DNA from: Herbaspirillum sp. WKF16
GTDB lineage: Bacteria > Pseudomonadota > Gammaproteobacteria > Burkholderiales > Burkholderiaceae_D
NCBI RefSeq assembly: GCF_028993615.1
Contig: NZ_CP118632.1
Span: forward strand, 3,162,001-3,226,000
Length of the DNA stretch: 64,000 bases
Direction of reading: 5' to 3'
Positions 25,635 through 36,953 of the stretch are shown here, piece after piece; position 1 is the stretch's first letter, and the number at the start of each line of letters is the position of its first letter. The translations under genes were made by a program, and so were the position numbers. The notes beneath the pieces were generated by a model. It was not told the DNA's origin. It searched no databases and saw nothing but the letters and a program-made list of their open reading frames with translations.

Positions 25635-25662
25635 CACTTCTTCATCCACAGAAGAAGAAGTG
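25635..25662 (+). promoter_or_regulatory. Hairpin masking the ribosome binding site of the diguanylate cyclase gene
   Basis: CACTTCTTC (25635-25643) is the exact complement of GAAGAAGTG (25654-25662), and the GAAGAAG run is the only ribosome binding site before the ATG at 25665. Folding would hide the site two bases from the start codon. An overlapping GAAGAAG (25651-25657) gives alternative registers. The A/U-rich stem could act as an RNA thermometer or protein-controlled switch. Confidence 0.55.
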
Positions 25663-25664
25663 CT

Positions 25665-27167
25665 ATGCAGAACGACCATCTCCCCGGCAACGCTCTCTCG
25701 TCCTCCGCCAAGGCCCCCGCCTTGTCCGAACAAGAAACCTTCGACCTCACCCCGGTCTCCCTCTGGAAAGAAGACTACAGCGGCTTGAAGCGCCTGTTCA
25801 GCCAGTGGCGCGATCAGGGCGTGACCGACCTGCGCGCCTGGCTGATGGAAGACCATTCCCGCGCGCATGCCTGCGCGCGGCAGATCCGCGTGGTCGACGT
25901 CAACCGCCGCACGCTGGAATGGTACGAGGCGCGCGACCTGGAACACCTGGTGTCGAACCTGGACAAGGTGTTCCGCGACGACATGATCGAGACCTTCATC
26001 GACGAGATGGCGCAGCTGTGGGAAGGCCGGCTCAACTTCTCCAGCTACACGGTCAACTACACCCTGGGCGGCAAGCGCCTGGACATCCAGCTCTCCGGCC
26101 GCATCATGCCCGGCAGCGAGGAAAGCTGGGACTACATCCTCCTGGCCATCGAGAACGTCACCGAGCGCGAGACCGCGCGCAAGAAGCTGTCGCGCAGCGA
26201 GAACTACGCGCGCGGCCTGTTCGAGTATTCGCCGATCTCGCTGTGGGTGGAAGACTTCAGCCAGGTCAAGCGCCTGTTCGACGACCTGCATCGCATCGGC
26301 ATCACCGACTTCCGCACTTTCACCGACGTCCATCCGGAATTCGTCGAGCGCTGCATGCAGGAGATCCGCGTGATCGACGTCAACCTGCAGACGCTGTCGA
26401 TGTTCGGCGCGCCCGACAAGGCCACCCTGCTGTCGCACCTGTCCGACGTGTTCCGCGACGACATGCGCCACCACTTCAACGAACAGTTGATCGAGCTGTG
26501 GAACGGCAACCTGTTCCACCAGCGCGAGGTGGTCAACTATTCGCTCAACGGCGACCAGTTGCACGTGCACCTGCAGTTCTCGGTGTTCCCCGGCTACGAA
26601 GACAGCTGGGGCCTGGTGCTGGTGGCGCTGACCGACATCACCGCGCGCAAGAAGGCCGAAGCCTATCTGGAATTCCTCGGCAAGCACGACGAGCTGACCA
26701 AGCTGCACAACCGCGCCTACATGGTGGATGAATTGAACCGCCTGGAGCGCAAGGGACCGTTCCCGGTCAGCGTGATCGTGGCCGACCTGAACGGCCTGAA
26801 GGAAGTCAACGACGAGCTCGGCCACGCCGCCGGCGACGCCCTGCTGCGCCGGGTGGGGGAAGTGCTGGACAAGGCGGTGGAGCGTCCGTGCAGCGTGGCG
26901 CGCACCGGCGGCGACGAGTTCGCGATCCTGCTGCCGGCCACCGATGAGCGCGGCTGCGCGATCCTGATCGAGCAGATCCAGAAGCTGATCGAACTGAACA
27001 ACCAGTTCTACTCCGGCGTTTCCCTCAGCCTGTCGATGGGCGCCGCCACGGCGACGCCGGGCGAACGCCTGGAGCAGGTGGTGCAGCGCGCCGACTCGCT
27101 GATGTACGAAGCCAAGCGCCAGTACTACGCCAAGACGCCGGGCCTGGAACGGCGCCAGAACGACTGA
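25665..27167 (+). CDS. Diguanylate cyclase with tandem PAS-like sensor domains
   Basis: A 500-residue soluble protein. Two PAS-like units in tandem (about residues 20-170 and 180-325) are clear copies: each opens with SLWxED(Y/F)SxxKRLF, continues to a RQIRVVDVNRRTL / QEIRVIDVNLQTL line, then FRDDM, and ends in a beta strand and helix. A GGDEF domain follows (about 335-495), with an intact active site GGDEF at 415-419, so c-di-GMP synthesis is expected. The usual inhibitory I-site RxxD reads ERPC (406-409), so product inhibition is probably lost. No membrane segments, so the signal is cytoplasmic. Confidence 0.93.
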   Translation: MQNDHLPGNALSSSAKAPALSEQETFDLTPVSLWKEDYSGLKRLFSQWRDQGVTDLRAWLMEDHSRAHACARQIRVVDVNRRTLEWYEARDLEHLVSNLDKVFRDDMIETFIDEMAQLWEGRLNFSSYTVNYTLGGKRLDIQLSGRIMPGSEESWDYILLAIENVTERETARKKLSRSENYARGLFEYSPISLWVEDFSQVKRLFDDLHRIGITDFRTFTDVHPEFVERCMQEIRVIDVNLQTLSMFGAPDKATLLSHLSDVFRDDMRHHFNEQLIELWNGNLFHQREVVNYSLNGDQLHVHLQFSVFPGYEDSWGLVLVALTDITARKKAEAYLEFLGKHDELTKLHNRAYMVDELNRLERKGPFPVSVIVADLNGLKEVNDELGHAAGDALLRRVGEVLDKAVERPCSVARTGGDEFAILLPATDERGCAILIEQIQKLIELNNQFYSGVSLSLSMGAATATPGERLEQVVQRADSLMYEAKRQYYAKTPGLERRQND

Positions 27168-27172
27168 GGCGC

Positions 27173-27886
27173 GTGGCTCCAGGCAGAAACGATCACACCT
27201 TGACGGCCGGCGCCGAGACGCTGGCCGGCGACGTGATCACGGCCGCCGGTTGCGGTCCGGTGCGCACCCTGTTCCTGCACGGCGCCGGCCACAGCACCCG
27301 CCGGCGCCAATGGCCGGTGCGCGAGGCGCTGGCGCTGCGCGGCCATGCCAGTGCCGCCATCGATTTTTCCGGTCACGGGGACAGCAGCGCGCGCGAGCCC
27401 AATTCGCTGGCCAAGCGCCTGGCCGAAGCCCAGGCCGCACTCGATCACTTCTGCGCAGACGACGGGCAGCCGCGCACGGTAGTCGGCGTGAGCATGGGCG
27501 GCGAGATCGCCATGCGGCTGGCCTGCCGCGGCGCCAATCGCATCGGGCATGTGCTCACCATCGTCGGCGCGATCTACGACAAGGCCGCCTTCACGCTTCC
27601 CTTCGGTCCCGATTTCTCGGCCGCGCTGCGGCGCCCCGACAGCTGGCGCGACGCCGAGACGCTGGCGCTGATCAAGACCTATCGCGGCCGTATCACGCTG
27701 GTGCGCGCGGTCGAGGACAAGGTCATTCCAAAAGAGATTGCGGAACTGGTGAAGGAACATGCGCAAGCCGCGCAGGACTGCCGCATCATTGATCTGCCCG
27801 GCGTCGATCACCGGGTCAGCGAGCGCAGCGCGCAAGACGAGGCCTTGCGCGACCTGCTGGCGCGACTGGCAGCCGGCCAGTGCTGA
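27173..27886 (+). CDS. Alpha/beta hydrolase
   Basis: A 237-residue hydrolase starting at a GTG 5 bases after the diguanylate cyclase stop, with GAGG as ribosome binding site, so the two genes are one transcript. Features are the oxyanion turn HGAGH, the nucleophile elbow GVSMGG (Ser near residue 108), an acid in EDKVIP, and the final His in GVDHRVS. The substrate is not evident. The partnership with a c-di-GMP synthase suggests a shared signal, not a shared reaction. Confidence 0.8.
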   Translation: MAPGRNDHTLTAGAETLAGDVITAAGCGPVRTLFLHGAGHSTRRRQWPVREALALRGHASAAIDFSGHGDSSAREPNSLAKRLAEAQAALDHFCADDGQPRTVVGVSMGGEIAMRLACRGANRIGHVLTIVGAIYDKAAFTLPFGPDFSAALRRPDSWRDAETLALIKTYRGRITLVRAVEDKVIPKEIAELVKEHAQAAQDCRIIDLPGVDHRVSERSAQDEALRDLLARLAAGQC

Positions 27887-27953
27887 CCGGCGCCCGCGCC
27901 CATCTCCCCCGCTCCGCTCTCCATCACCCTGTATTTGCAATGCCTTGAAATGC

Positions 27954-28763
27954 TCAGGCCGTCACCGACAGCAGCGCTCCGGTCACGCCCTGGCGTGAGA
28001 TGTCCTGGCTGATGGTATCGGCCAGGTCGGGATTGGCCTGCAGCACTTGCGCCAGTTGCAGCGCATAGCCGGTGTCGATGCCGGCATAACCGCCGTTGAT
28101 GTCGTACAGGCTGGCCGTCGAGGTAGGCGCCGCCGCCAGGCCCGAGAGCACGCCGGCGTAGAACAGGCCGGACGCCTCGCTGGCGCTGAGGTCGGCATTG
28201 GCGGCCGTAGTCGTTGTCGCGGTACTCGTATCGCCGGCCTGCGCCGCCTGGGCCGCCTGCGCATCGGCAGCGTCCTGCGCCGCCTGCGCATCGGCCGTAT
28301 CCTGCGCCGCCTGGGCGTCGGCCGCGTCTTGCGCCGCCTGCGCGTCGGCGGCATCCTGGGCCGCCTGGGCGTCCGCCGCTTCCTGCGCCGCCGCGTCCTC
28401 AGCAGCTTGCTCGGCTGCCGCCTGCGCCTGTTGCTGGGCTTGCGCCTGCGCGGTGGCGATGGTCTGCGCCACGGTGTTGGCCGTATTGAGCGCCACCGCC
28501 GTGTTGAGCAGGCCGGCCGGATTGAGCAGGCCCGAGGCATTGTAGGTCAGCGGTTGCTGCGCCAGCAGGTTGGCGTTGGAGAGCGAGACCACCACCGACG
28601 CATCGGCGGCCAGGTTGACCGCATTGGTCAGCGCGGCCTGGTTGGCCGAGATGGAAGGATTGCTGGCGTTGGCGTTATTGGCGGCGACCGCCGTGTTGAC
28701 CGCAGTCGCCGTGAGATAGGCCGACGTCAGCGCATTCAGGTTATTGCTTGTATCGATTGCCAT
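27954..28763 (-). CDS. Ala-rich repeat protein of unknown function (paralogue A)
   Basis: A 269-residue protein not recognised. Start at ATG 28763 with GAGGT before it. It is very rich in Ala, Asn, Thr and Gln. Residues 129-173 are five copies of a nine-residue unit AADAQAAQD, likely a rigid charged helix or coiled coil. The C-terminal third (about residues 197-269: FYAGVLSGLAA..., YDINGGYAGIDTGYALQLAQVLQANPDLADTIS..., GALLSVTA) matches the neighbouring protein at 28964-29458. No signal peptide is evident, yet composition and C-terminal conservation are reminiscent of proteins secreted by a C-terminal signal. Function unknown. Confidence 0.75.
   Translation of the reverse strand: MAIDTSNNLNALTSAYLTATAVNTAVAANNANASNPSISANQAALTNAVNLAADASVVVSLSNANLLAQQPLTYNASGLLNPAGLLNTAVALNTANTVAQTIATAQAQAQQQAQAAAEQAAEDAAAQEAADAQAAQDAADAQAAQDAADAQAAQDTADAQAAQDAADAQAAQAAQAGDTSTATTTTAANADLSASEASGLFYAGVLSGLAAAPTSTASLYDINGGYAGIDTGYALQLAQVLQANPDLADTISQDISRQGVTGALLSVTA
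28245..28379 (-). repeat. Five tandem 27-base coding repeats
   Basis: An exact multiple of 27 bases (5 x 27 = 135) encoding AADAQAAQD five times, with single changes in the fourth (T for A) and fifth (A for D). Third-codon positions differ between copies, so the peptide is conserved more than the DNA, which argues for selection on the protein. Confidence 0.9.
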
Positions 28764-28963
28764 GATCAAGACCTCAACAGTTCGTGGATGTTGACGGCGC
28801 ATCGGCAACCGGAGTGGATCCGCAGCCTGCGTTTCTGCGCGTTCTTGATCAAAGCCTAGAAAAGATCGCGGACGGCAACAAGCTCGGCCGCGGCCGGATT
28901 CTGTAATTAAATGCTACAGGGAGTGAAAAAGAGGGATTGTCCGACAGCGCAATACCGCAGCCG

Positions 28964-29458
28964 TCACGCCGTGGCGGAGAACAAGGCGCCGACGATGCCT
29001 TGCGTGGCGACATCGGAGACGATGCTATCGGTCAGCCCGGGATCGGACTTGAGCAGCGAGGCCAGCTGTGCGGTGAAGCCGGTATCGAGGCCGGTAAATT
29101 CTCCCGAGCCGTTATAGACGCCGGCCGTGCCCGCGCTGTTGTCGATGCCGCCCAGTATGCCCTGGTAGAGCGATTGCTCGGCCTGGTCCTGGGTCTGGTC
29201 GGGGGAAGCGTTATCGGCAGCGCCGGCATCGACGATGGCGTCGAACACGCCGACGGCGTTGTAGGTCAGCCCGTCCGATCCGATCGAATTGCCGAGACTG
29301 ACGATGGCCGAGGCGCTGGCCGCCAGCGCGACCGCCTCCTCCACCGCGACAGGATTGTCGCTCGCCGACACCACGCCGCCCGCCCCGCTGACCGCGCCCG
29401 AAGGAAGGCCATAGGCGGAGGTGCCGGCGAGTGGATCGAGTGCGGTGTCGAGCGTCAT
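28964..29458 (-). CDS. Protein of unknown function (paralogue B of the 27954 protein)
   Basis: A 164-residue protein, start set at ATG 29458 (MTLDTALDPLAG), though no clear ribosome binding site precedes it. The reading frame is open further upstream. It shares with its neighbour the short MxxDT start, a middle segment (ASAIVSLGNSIGSDGLTYNAVGVFDAI against ASVVVSLSNANLLAQQPLTYNASGLL) and a C-terminal block (GLDTGFTAQLASLLKSDPGLTDSIV...GALFSATA; short pieces). The Ala-rich repeat arm is missing. The proteins are a tandem gene pair of an unrecognised family. Both lack obvious catalytic residues. Confidence 0.65.
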   Translation of the reverse strand: MTLDTALDPLAGTSAYGLPSGAVSGAGGVVSASDNPVAVEEAVALAASASAIVSLGNSIGSDGLTYNAVGVFDAIVDAGAADNASPDQTQDQAEQSLYQGILGGIDNSAGTAGVYNGSGEFTGLDTGFTAQLASLLKSDPGLTDSIVSDVATQGIVGALFSATA

Positions 29459-29595
29459 GACGGTGCGCGATGAAAGACAAATCAGGGGAGCGCGCGGGTG
29501 TGCGTCCTGTGAAAATTCTAGGAAAGATTCGCAAGCTCGACAAGGTGCGCGTGTCGATTCCCGGGCCTTTCGGCGAACGCCGTTGCCGCCAAACA

Positions 29596-29622
29596 AAAAC
29601 GCCCGGCAAGGCGGGCGTTTTT
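29596..29622 (-). terminator. Terminator of pssA
   Basis: Stem AAAACGCCC / GGGCGTTTT with an 8-base loop; the minus-strand reading ends in five T residues. It lies 36 bases past the pssA stop and marks the end of the psd-pssA transcript. Confidence 0.9.
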
Positions 29623-29657
29623 GTCAGCGCTGCGTCAGCGCGATGTCAGGCCGAAGC

Positions 29658-30521
29658 TCAATGGCCGTCGTCATGCTCGTGCTCGGTCTGCACGATGCTG
29701 ACCGGCTTACCCTTGAGGCGGCGCCAGGCATACACGCCATACCCCGACAAACCGTAGAGCACGAACAGGCCGAACAGCACCTTGGACGGGTCACTGGAAA
29801 TCGCCACCAGCCCCACCACCACCAGCAGCGCCGCGATGAACGGCACCGGCTTGCGGAAATTGACGTCCTTGAAGCTGTAGAACGGCACGTTGGTGACCAT
29901 GGTCACGCCGGCGTACAGCGTGATCACCCAGGCCGCCCAGCTGAGGTCGGTGCCGGCGAAGCGCAGGTCGTCCATCAGCCAGACGAAACCGGCCACCAGC
30001 GCGGCCGCGGCCGGGCTGGGCAAGCCCTGGAAGTAGCGCTTGTCGACCACCGCGATGTTGGTGTTGAAGCGCGCCAGGCGCAGCGCGCCGCCGGCGCAGT
30101 AGACGAAGGCGGCGAGCCAGCCCAGCTTGCCCATGCCGCGCAACGACCATTCGTAGACCACCAGCGCCGGCGCGGCGCCGAAGGAGACCATGTCGGACAG
30201 GCTGTCGTACTGCGCGCCGAATTCGCTCTGGGTATTGGTCATGCGGGCCACGCGGCCGTCCAGGCTGTCCAGCACCATGGCCACGAAGATGGCGATGGAG
30301 GCGTAGTCGAACTTCAGGTTCATCGCCATCACGATGGCGTAGAAGCCGCAGAACAGCGCCGCCGTGGTGAACGCATTGGGCAACAGGTAGATGCCGCGCG
30401 ACCGGCGCCGCGTCACGCCTTGCCCTGACTCATCCAGCTGCGCAGCATAGGCCTTGGGCCCGCGCAGGGATTTCGGGAAAGGAATGCCGCCTTTGGCTTT
30501 GCGTCGTCGGAAAGTTGCCAT
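29658..30521 (-). CDS. pssA: CDP-diacylglycerol-serine O-phosphatidyltransferase
   Basis: A 287-residue membrane enzyme that makes phosphatidylserine from CDP-diacylglycerol and serine. The CDP-alcohol phosphotransferase signature is complete: D85xxD88G89xxAR(92-93), G102xxxD106xxxD110 (from DSLDGRVAR and GAQYDSLSD). About eight hydrophobic segments follow a basic N-terminus (RRRKAKGG). The tail ends in a His/Glu/Asp-rich HEHDDGH. It lies 89 bases downstream of psd, the enzyme that uses its product, and is the membrane-bound (type II) form. Confidence 0.96.
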   Translation of the reverse strand: MATFRRRKAKGGIPFPKSLRGPKAYAAQLDESGQGVTRRRSRGIYLLPNAFTTAALFCGFYAIVMAMNLKFDYASIAIFVAMVLDSLDGRVARMTNTQSEFGAQYDSLSDMVSFGAAPALVVYEWSLRGMGKLGWLAAFVYCAGGALRLARFNTNIAVVDKRYFQGLPSPAAAALVAGFVWLMDDLRFAGTDLSWAAWVITLYAGVTMVTNVPFYSFKDVNFRKPVPFIAALLVVVGLVAISSDPSKVLFGLFVLYGLSGYGVYAWRRLKGKPVSIVQTEHEHDDGH

Positions 30522-30610
30522 CGATGTTTATTGTTTGATATTGCGGTGAATCCGGCGACCGGTGCGAAGCCCTTTCATGCACGCTTCGCGCCGGCCTTGT
30601 TCCGGTGTGA

Positions 30611-31255
30611 TCAGAGTTCGGCCAGAATGGTTTCCGTGGCCGAGACCTTTTCACCGACGGTGACCTTGGGCACCGCGGTCAGCGGCAGGTAGACGTCCAC
30701 GCGCGAACCGAAGCGGATGAAGCCGTAGCGCTGGCCGCGCGCCAGCGTGTCGCCGGCCTTGACGTAGCACAGGATGCGGCGGGCGATCAGGCCGGCCACC
30801 TGCACGCAGGTCACGCTGTGACCCGAGGTGGTGGTGATGGCCAGGGCATTGCGCTCATTCTCCAGCGAGGCCTTGTCGAGGTCGGCATTGACGAACTTGC
30901 CGGGGAAATACTGCACGGTCTCGATCTTGCCATCCACCGGCGCACGGTTGGAGTGGACGTTGAACACGTTCATGAACACGCTGATCTTCAGCGCCTCGCG
31001 ATTGGTATAGGGATCCTGCGCACGCGCCACCACCACGATACGGCCATCCGCTGGCGACAGCACCGCGTTGGGCGCCTGCGGGATCACACGCGGCGGATCG
31101 CGGAAGAACTGCAGCACGAACAGCGCGATGATCCAGAACGGAATCGACCAGGCGCCGAACAGCATGGAAACCAGCAGCGCGACGACCACGGCGATGGTCA
31201 GGAACGGCCAGCCTTCACGGGCGATAATGGGGTGGGGATAGTGGTTATTGTTCAA
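30611..31255 (-). CDS. psd: Phosphatidylserine decarboxylase proenzyme
   Basis: A 214-residue short-type enzyme that yields phosphatidylethanolamine. It self-cleaves at Gly183-Ser184 (RFGSRVDVY) to make the pyruvoyl cofactor from the Ser. Two hydrophobic helices (about 20-50) anchor it, and [16 protein letters not shown] is a family signature. The start codon is TTG at 31255, supported by GGAG five bases before. The psd-pssA pairing is typical of betaproteobacteria. Confidence 0.95.
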   Translation of the reverse strand: MNNNHYPHPIIAREGWPFLTIAVVVALLVSMLFGAWSIPFWIIALFVLQFFRDPPRVIPQAPNAVLSPADGRIVVVARAQDPYTNREALKISVFMNVFNVHSNRAPVDGKIETVQYFPGKFVNADLDKASLENERNALAITTTSGHSVTCVQVAGLIARRILCYVKAGDTLARGQRYGFIRFGSRVDVYLPLTAVPKVTVGEKVSATETILAEL

Positions 31256-31398
31256 TGTTGCTCCAATGATCGCGAAAAATTCGAAAGTAAAAGCGTGCCT
31301 ATTCTAGTCCAGCGCCTGCCAAATGCAATGAAATGCGGCGCTGTATCGCACTGCGGGCGGGTTTTGCGCCGGAATTTACGAGTGTGAGCCGGGGATCG

Positions 31399-31453
31399 CC
31401 GCGAAATGCCTGCCGCAGTGCGTCATCGGTGATCGCGCAGCGGCATTTCGCGG
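31399..31453. repeat. Long imperfect hairpin
   Basis: CCGCGAAATGCC and GGCATTTCGCGG form a perfect 12-base inverted repeat 31 bases apart, with further pairing inside (TGCCGC / GCGGCA). It lies between psd and the secreted-protein gene at 31485 in a 229-base gap. No T run on the minus strand fits a terminator. It could be a REP-type element, an attenuator or part of a small RNA. Confidence 0.55.
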
Positions 31454-31484
31454 TATTTTCGGCGTATTCCGGACGGTTCTTCGC

Positions 31485-31997
31485 TCAATTGCGCGCGGAC
31501 GATTTGATGAACGAGAACTTCAGCTCGTTGCGCGAGAGACCGGCCTTGGCGCCGGTCAGCTGCATGCTGCCGACCATCACCAGCGCGCGCGCATCGGCGT
31601 AGTCGAAGCCGGTCACCTCCAGTTGCCGGCGCAGCTCGCCCTGGCTCCTGTCTTCCGGCTTGTCGGCGAGGATGCCGGGTTCTTCCTTCTCCAGCGGCGC
31701 GCAGGCCTTGATGTCGCCGACCATCTTCTGGTACGCGCGGCCCAGGTCGGCCGGGGTGGCGAATGTCCAGACGCAGGAATAGCCGTCGGAATTGCCGCTG
31801 ATGGCGCAGCCTTGCGCGCCGTCGAGCATGTAGTTGGACGCATAGGCGCGCTCGTTGCGCGCCCCCTTCCAGCCGTCGAAATGCGACAGCGCCTGCGTAT
31901 TGATGGCGCGCATGTCGGCGCAGATGTCGGCATGCGCCAGGTTGATCGACAGCAGGCCGGCTGCCAGGGATACGATGATGTTCTTCATTGCCCGCAT
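31485..31997 (-). CDS. Secreted protein of unknown function
   Basis: A 170-residue protein with a Sec signal peptide (MKNIIVSLAAGLLSINLAHA, cleavage after AHA). An in-frame ATG nine bases on is a possible start. The mature part has an even number of Cys residues (ICADM, GCAIS, YSCVW, KACAP), which could form two disulfides in the periplasm, and a motif W(T/x)FATPADLGRAYQKMVGDIKAC. It recalls some betaproteobacterial hypothetical proteins, but I do not recognise a domain. Between psd and the SIMPL gene, same strand. Confidence 0.7.
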   Translation of the reverse strand: MRAMKNIIVSLAAGLLSINLAHADICADMRAINTQALSHFDGWKGARNERAYASNYMLDGAQGCAISGNSDGYSCVWTFATPADLGRAYQKMVGDIKACAPLEKEEPGILADKPEDRSQGELRRQLEVTGFDYADARALVMVGSMQLTGAKAGLSRNELKFSFIKSSARN

Positions 31998-32013
31998 GAT
32001 GGCCCCAAAAACG

Positions 32014-32037
32014 AAAAGGAGGCCGATTATAGCCTCC
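32014..32037 (-). terminator. Terminator of the SIMPL gene
   Basis: Stem GGAGGC / GCCTCC with an 8-base loop; read on the minus strand it is followed by TTTTCGTTTTT. It lies 43 bases past the SIMPL stop and 17 bases before the next start. Confidence 0.8.
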
Positions 32038-32079
32038 CTTCCCTTGCGCCCTCACAGGCGCATCCATTGTCGGCCGCGC

Positions 32080-32850
32080 TTACTTGAAGCGCACCTTGCC
32101 GACCAGGCGCATGCTCACCGTCGATTCGCCCGGTTCGAAGCTGGGCTCGGCCACCGAGATCGATTCGGCCGCCATGTCCGAGCGCATCATGGCCGCCTTG
32201 GCCATCGGCGCCGGCGCCGCGGCGACGTAGTTTCCGGAGCCCTCGAAGTCCACGGTCTCCAGCACGGCGTCGGACGGTGCGCGGTGCATCGAGCCGGCGA
32301 TGAAGCCGATCCGCTCTTCCAGGTTCTTGTAGGTGGCGTCCACCAGCGCCGCATCCAGCTTCTTGGTGGCCGCCGGGCTGAGGCCGAACTGCAGGCCGTT
32401 CAGGCTCAGCAGGCTCTGCGCCGACGACACGGTCTTGGGCAGCGCCGCCAGGTTCTGCGTGGTCATGTCCAGATACTGCCCGACCCGCCAGCCCACCACC
32501 TGGCGCGCCTTGGCCGGCTGGCGCGGCTGCTGCGGCGTAACCGCCGGCGGCTCGGCGTAGATGGCGTAGGTGTAATAGCCATAGCTCTTCAAGCTGGCCT
32601 GCGGATCCTGGCGCTTCAAGGCATCGATGCCCTGCTTCATCTTCTGGTTCACGCGCGAGGCGGCGGCGGCCTTGTCCTTGTCCTGCTCTTCCACCTGCAG
32701 CGTCACGCGCGCCTGGTCGTTGGGCACGCTGATCTCGCCATTGGCAGGCACCACGACCATGGCGCCATTGGTTTGCACGACCTGCGCCTGGGCGGCGACA
32801 GAGGCAACGGCCAGGGCCGCGCCCAGCATCAGCTTGTGGGTAGGTGTCAT
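32080..32850 (-). CDS. SIMPL-domain (DUF541) periplasmic protein
   Basis: A 256-residue protein, start at ATG 32850 with GAGGAC before it. A signal peptide (HKLMLGAALAVASVAAQAQ) is followed by a SIMPL domain: VVPANGEISVPNDQARVTLQVEEQDKDKAAAASRVNQKM (short pieces), then ...YGYYTYAIYAEP, VVGWRVGQYLDMTTQN, and AEPSFEPGESTVSMRL near the end. SIMPL proteins (BP26/OMP28 type) form ring-like assemblies at the outer membrane; their role is not settled and may be stress protection. In the gap between ilvC and psd. Confidence 0.85.
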   Translation of the reverse strand: MTPTHKLMLGAALAVASVAAQAQVVQTNGAMVVVPANGEISVPNDQARVTLQVEEQDKDKAAAASRVNQKMKQGIDALKRQDPQASLKSYGYYTYAIYAEPPAVTPQQPRQPAKARQVVGWRVGQYLDMTTQNLAALPKTVSSAQSLLSLNGLQFGLSPAATKKLDAALVDATYKNLEERIGFIAGSMHRAPSDAVLETVDFEGSGNYVAAAPAPMAKAAMMRSDMAAESISVAEPSFEPGESTVSMRLVGKVRFK

Positions 32851-33013
32851 GTAGTCCTCGTCTTCTGGTGTTGTTGGAGATGCGCCTGAGCGGCGCGGGG
32901 ATATCTTGAAATCCCGAACTTCGACGCTGGCTATTCTCGTTTGGTTCTTACCCAAGTGCAACCGGGGGTAACGCCGGATACAAATGGCGTCCGGGCTTCG
33001 GCGCCTGGTGTTT

Positions 33014-33208
33014 GCGTCGTCCCCGCGAAAGCGGGGATCCAGTGACGTTCATTGCGCAACGCCCAGGCCGGTTGAAGCGCAAGCTCAGTCAACGACGCTG
33101 GGTCCCCGCTTTCGCAGGGACGACAGGCAGTGAGTTGCCTCGAGCATCTGGCGGCGCAAGCCTCCTCCTCCCCGTCGTCCCCGCGAAAGCGGGGACCCAG
33201 CGACGTTC
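33014..33208. repeat. REP/BIME-like repeats, three copies
   Basis: Three copies of a 33-37 base unit with the core GTCGTCCCCGCGAAAGCGGGGA(T/C)CCAG: at 33014-33050 and 33174-33208 in one direction, and at 33092-33124 inverted. Each copy is itself a hairpin (CCCCGC.GCGGGG), and the copies end in GTGACGTTC/GCGACGTTC. It occupies the 458-base gap between ilvC and the SIMPL gene. No REP-associated tyrosine transposase was seen nearby. Confidence 0.85.
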
Positions 33209-33268
33209 GTCGCACATCGCCGGCGCTTGATGAGACGCCCTCCAAAAAGACGCCAAGCCGCAAAAGAA

Positions 33269-33290
33269 AAAGGACGCCGAAGCGTCCTTT
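33269..33290 (-). terminator. ilvBHC terminator
   Basis: Stem AAAGGACGC / GCGTCCTTT with, on the minus strand, a TTCG tetraloop and a following run of five T residues. It lies 18 bases past the ilvC stop. Confidence 0.93.
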
Positions 33291-33308
33291 CCCTTGGGCC
33301 TGAACCGA

Positions 33309-34882
<1,574 letters not shown>

Positions 34883-34884
34883 GA

Positions 34885-36603
<1,719 letters not shown>

Positions 36604-36826
36604 GCTGCTTCCTTTCAAGGTCCATTGGAAATTGATCGGATGCTCTCTCCTGACGGAATTCGTATTGGTCGACTTGCCGGCGGCGTCCCTTTTTTGTGCG
36701 GTCACGCCATTTCTGCGCCCCAACCGTAGTGAGGTTCGAAATGCCGCTCAACGCGACTCGTTCAGCCTTGGTACAAGTGGACTTCTACAGATTCCTCGCG
36801 CTTGTGGCACGGGTTAGAACAAACAA

Positions 36827-36843
36827 GCTTTAAATCTTAAAGC
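36827..36843 (-). promoter_or_regulatory. Weak hairpin plus T-rich run in the ilvB leader
   Basis: GCTTTAA / TTAAAGC, a perfect 7-base stem with a 3-base loop, followed on the minus strand by TTGTTTGTTC. It lies 224 bases before ilvB. It could act as a weak terminator in an attenuation scheme. Confidence 0.4.
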
Positions 36844-36924
36844 GGCGTCTCCGGACCGGCACGACCTTATGTGAAGCACCGGCGAAGACCATAAACGCCC
36901 CAAGTGTGGGAGGCGGGAATCAGG

Positions 36925-36953
36925 ACAGTAATGCGTTGCATCATTTTGGTCAA
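36925..36953 (-). promoter_or_regulatory. Candidate sigma-70 promoter of ilvBHC
   Basis: On the minus strand TTGACC (36953-36948) is separated by exactly 17 bases from TACTGT (36930-36925). The start would fall near 36918, giving an unusually long leader of some 315 bases. The -10 is only half consensus. Confidence 0.45.

Noticed and set aside
28245..28379. Regular tandem repeats that could suggest a CRISPR array.
   Set aside because: Units are contiguous 27-mers without spacers and encode an in-frame Ala-rich peptide.
36867..36944. A 25-codon ORF on the minus strand (starting MMQRITVLIPAS) that looks like an ilv leader peptide with several Ile, Val and Leu codons.
   Set aside because: The best promoter overlaps its start codon, which would place the start upstream of the transcript; no ribosome binding site and no regular run of BCAA codons.
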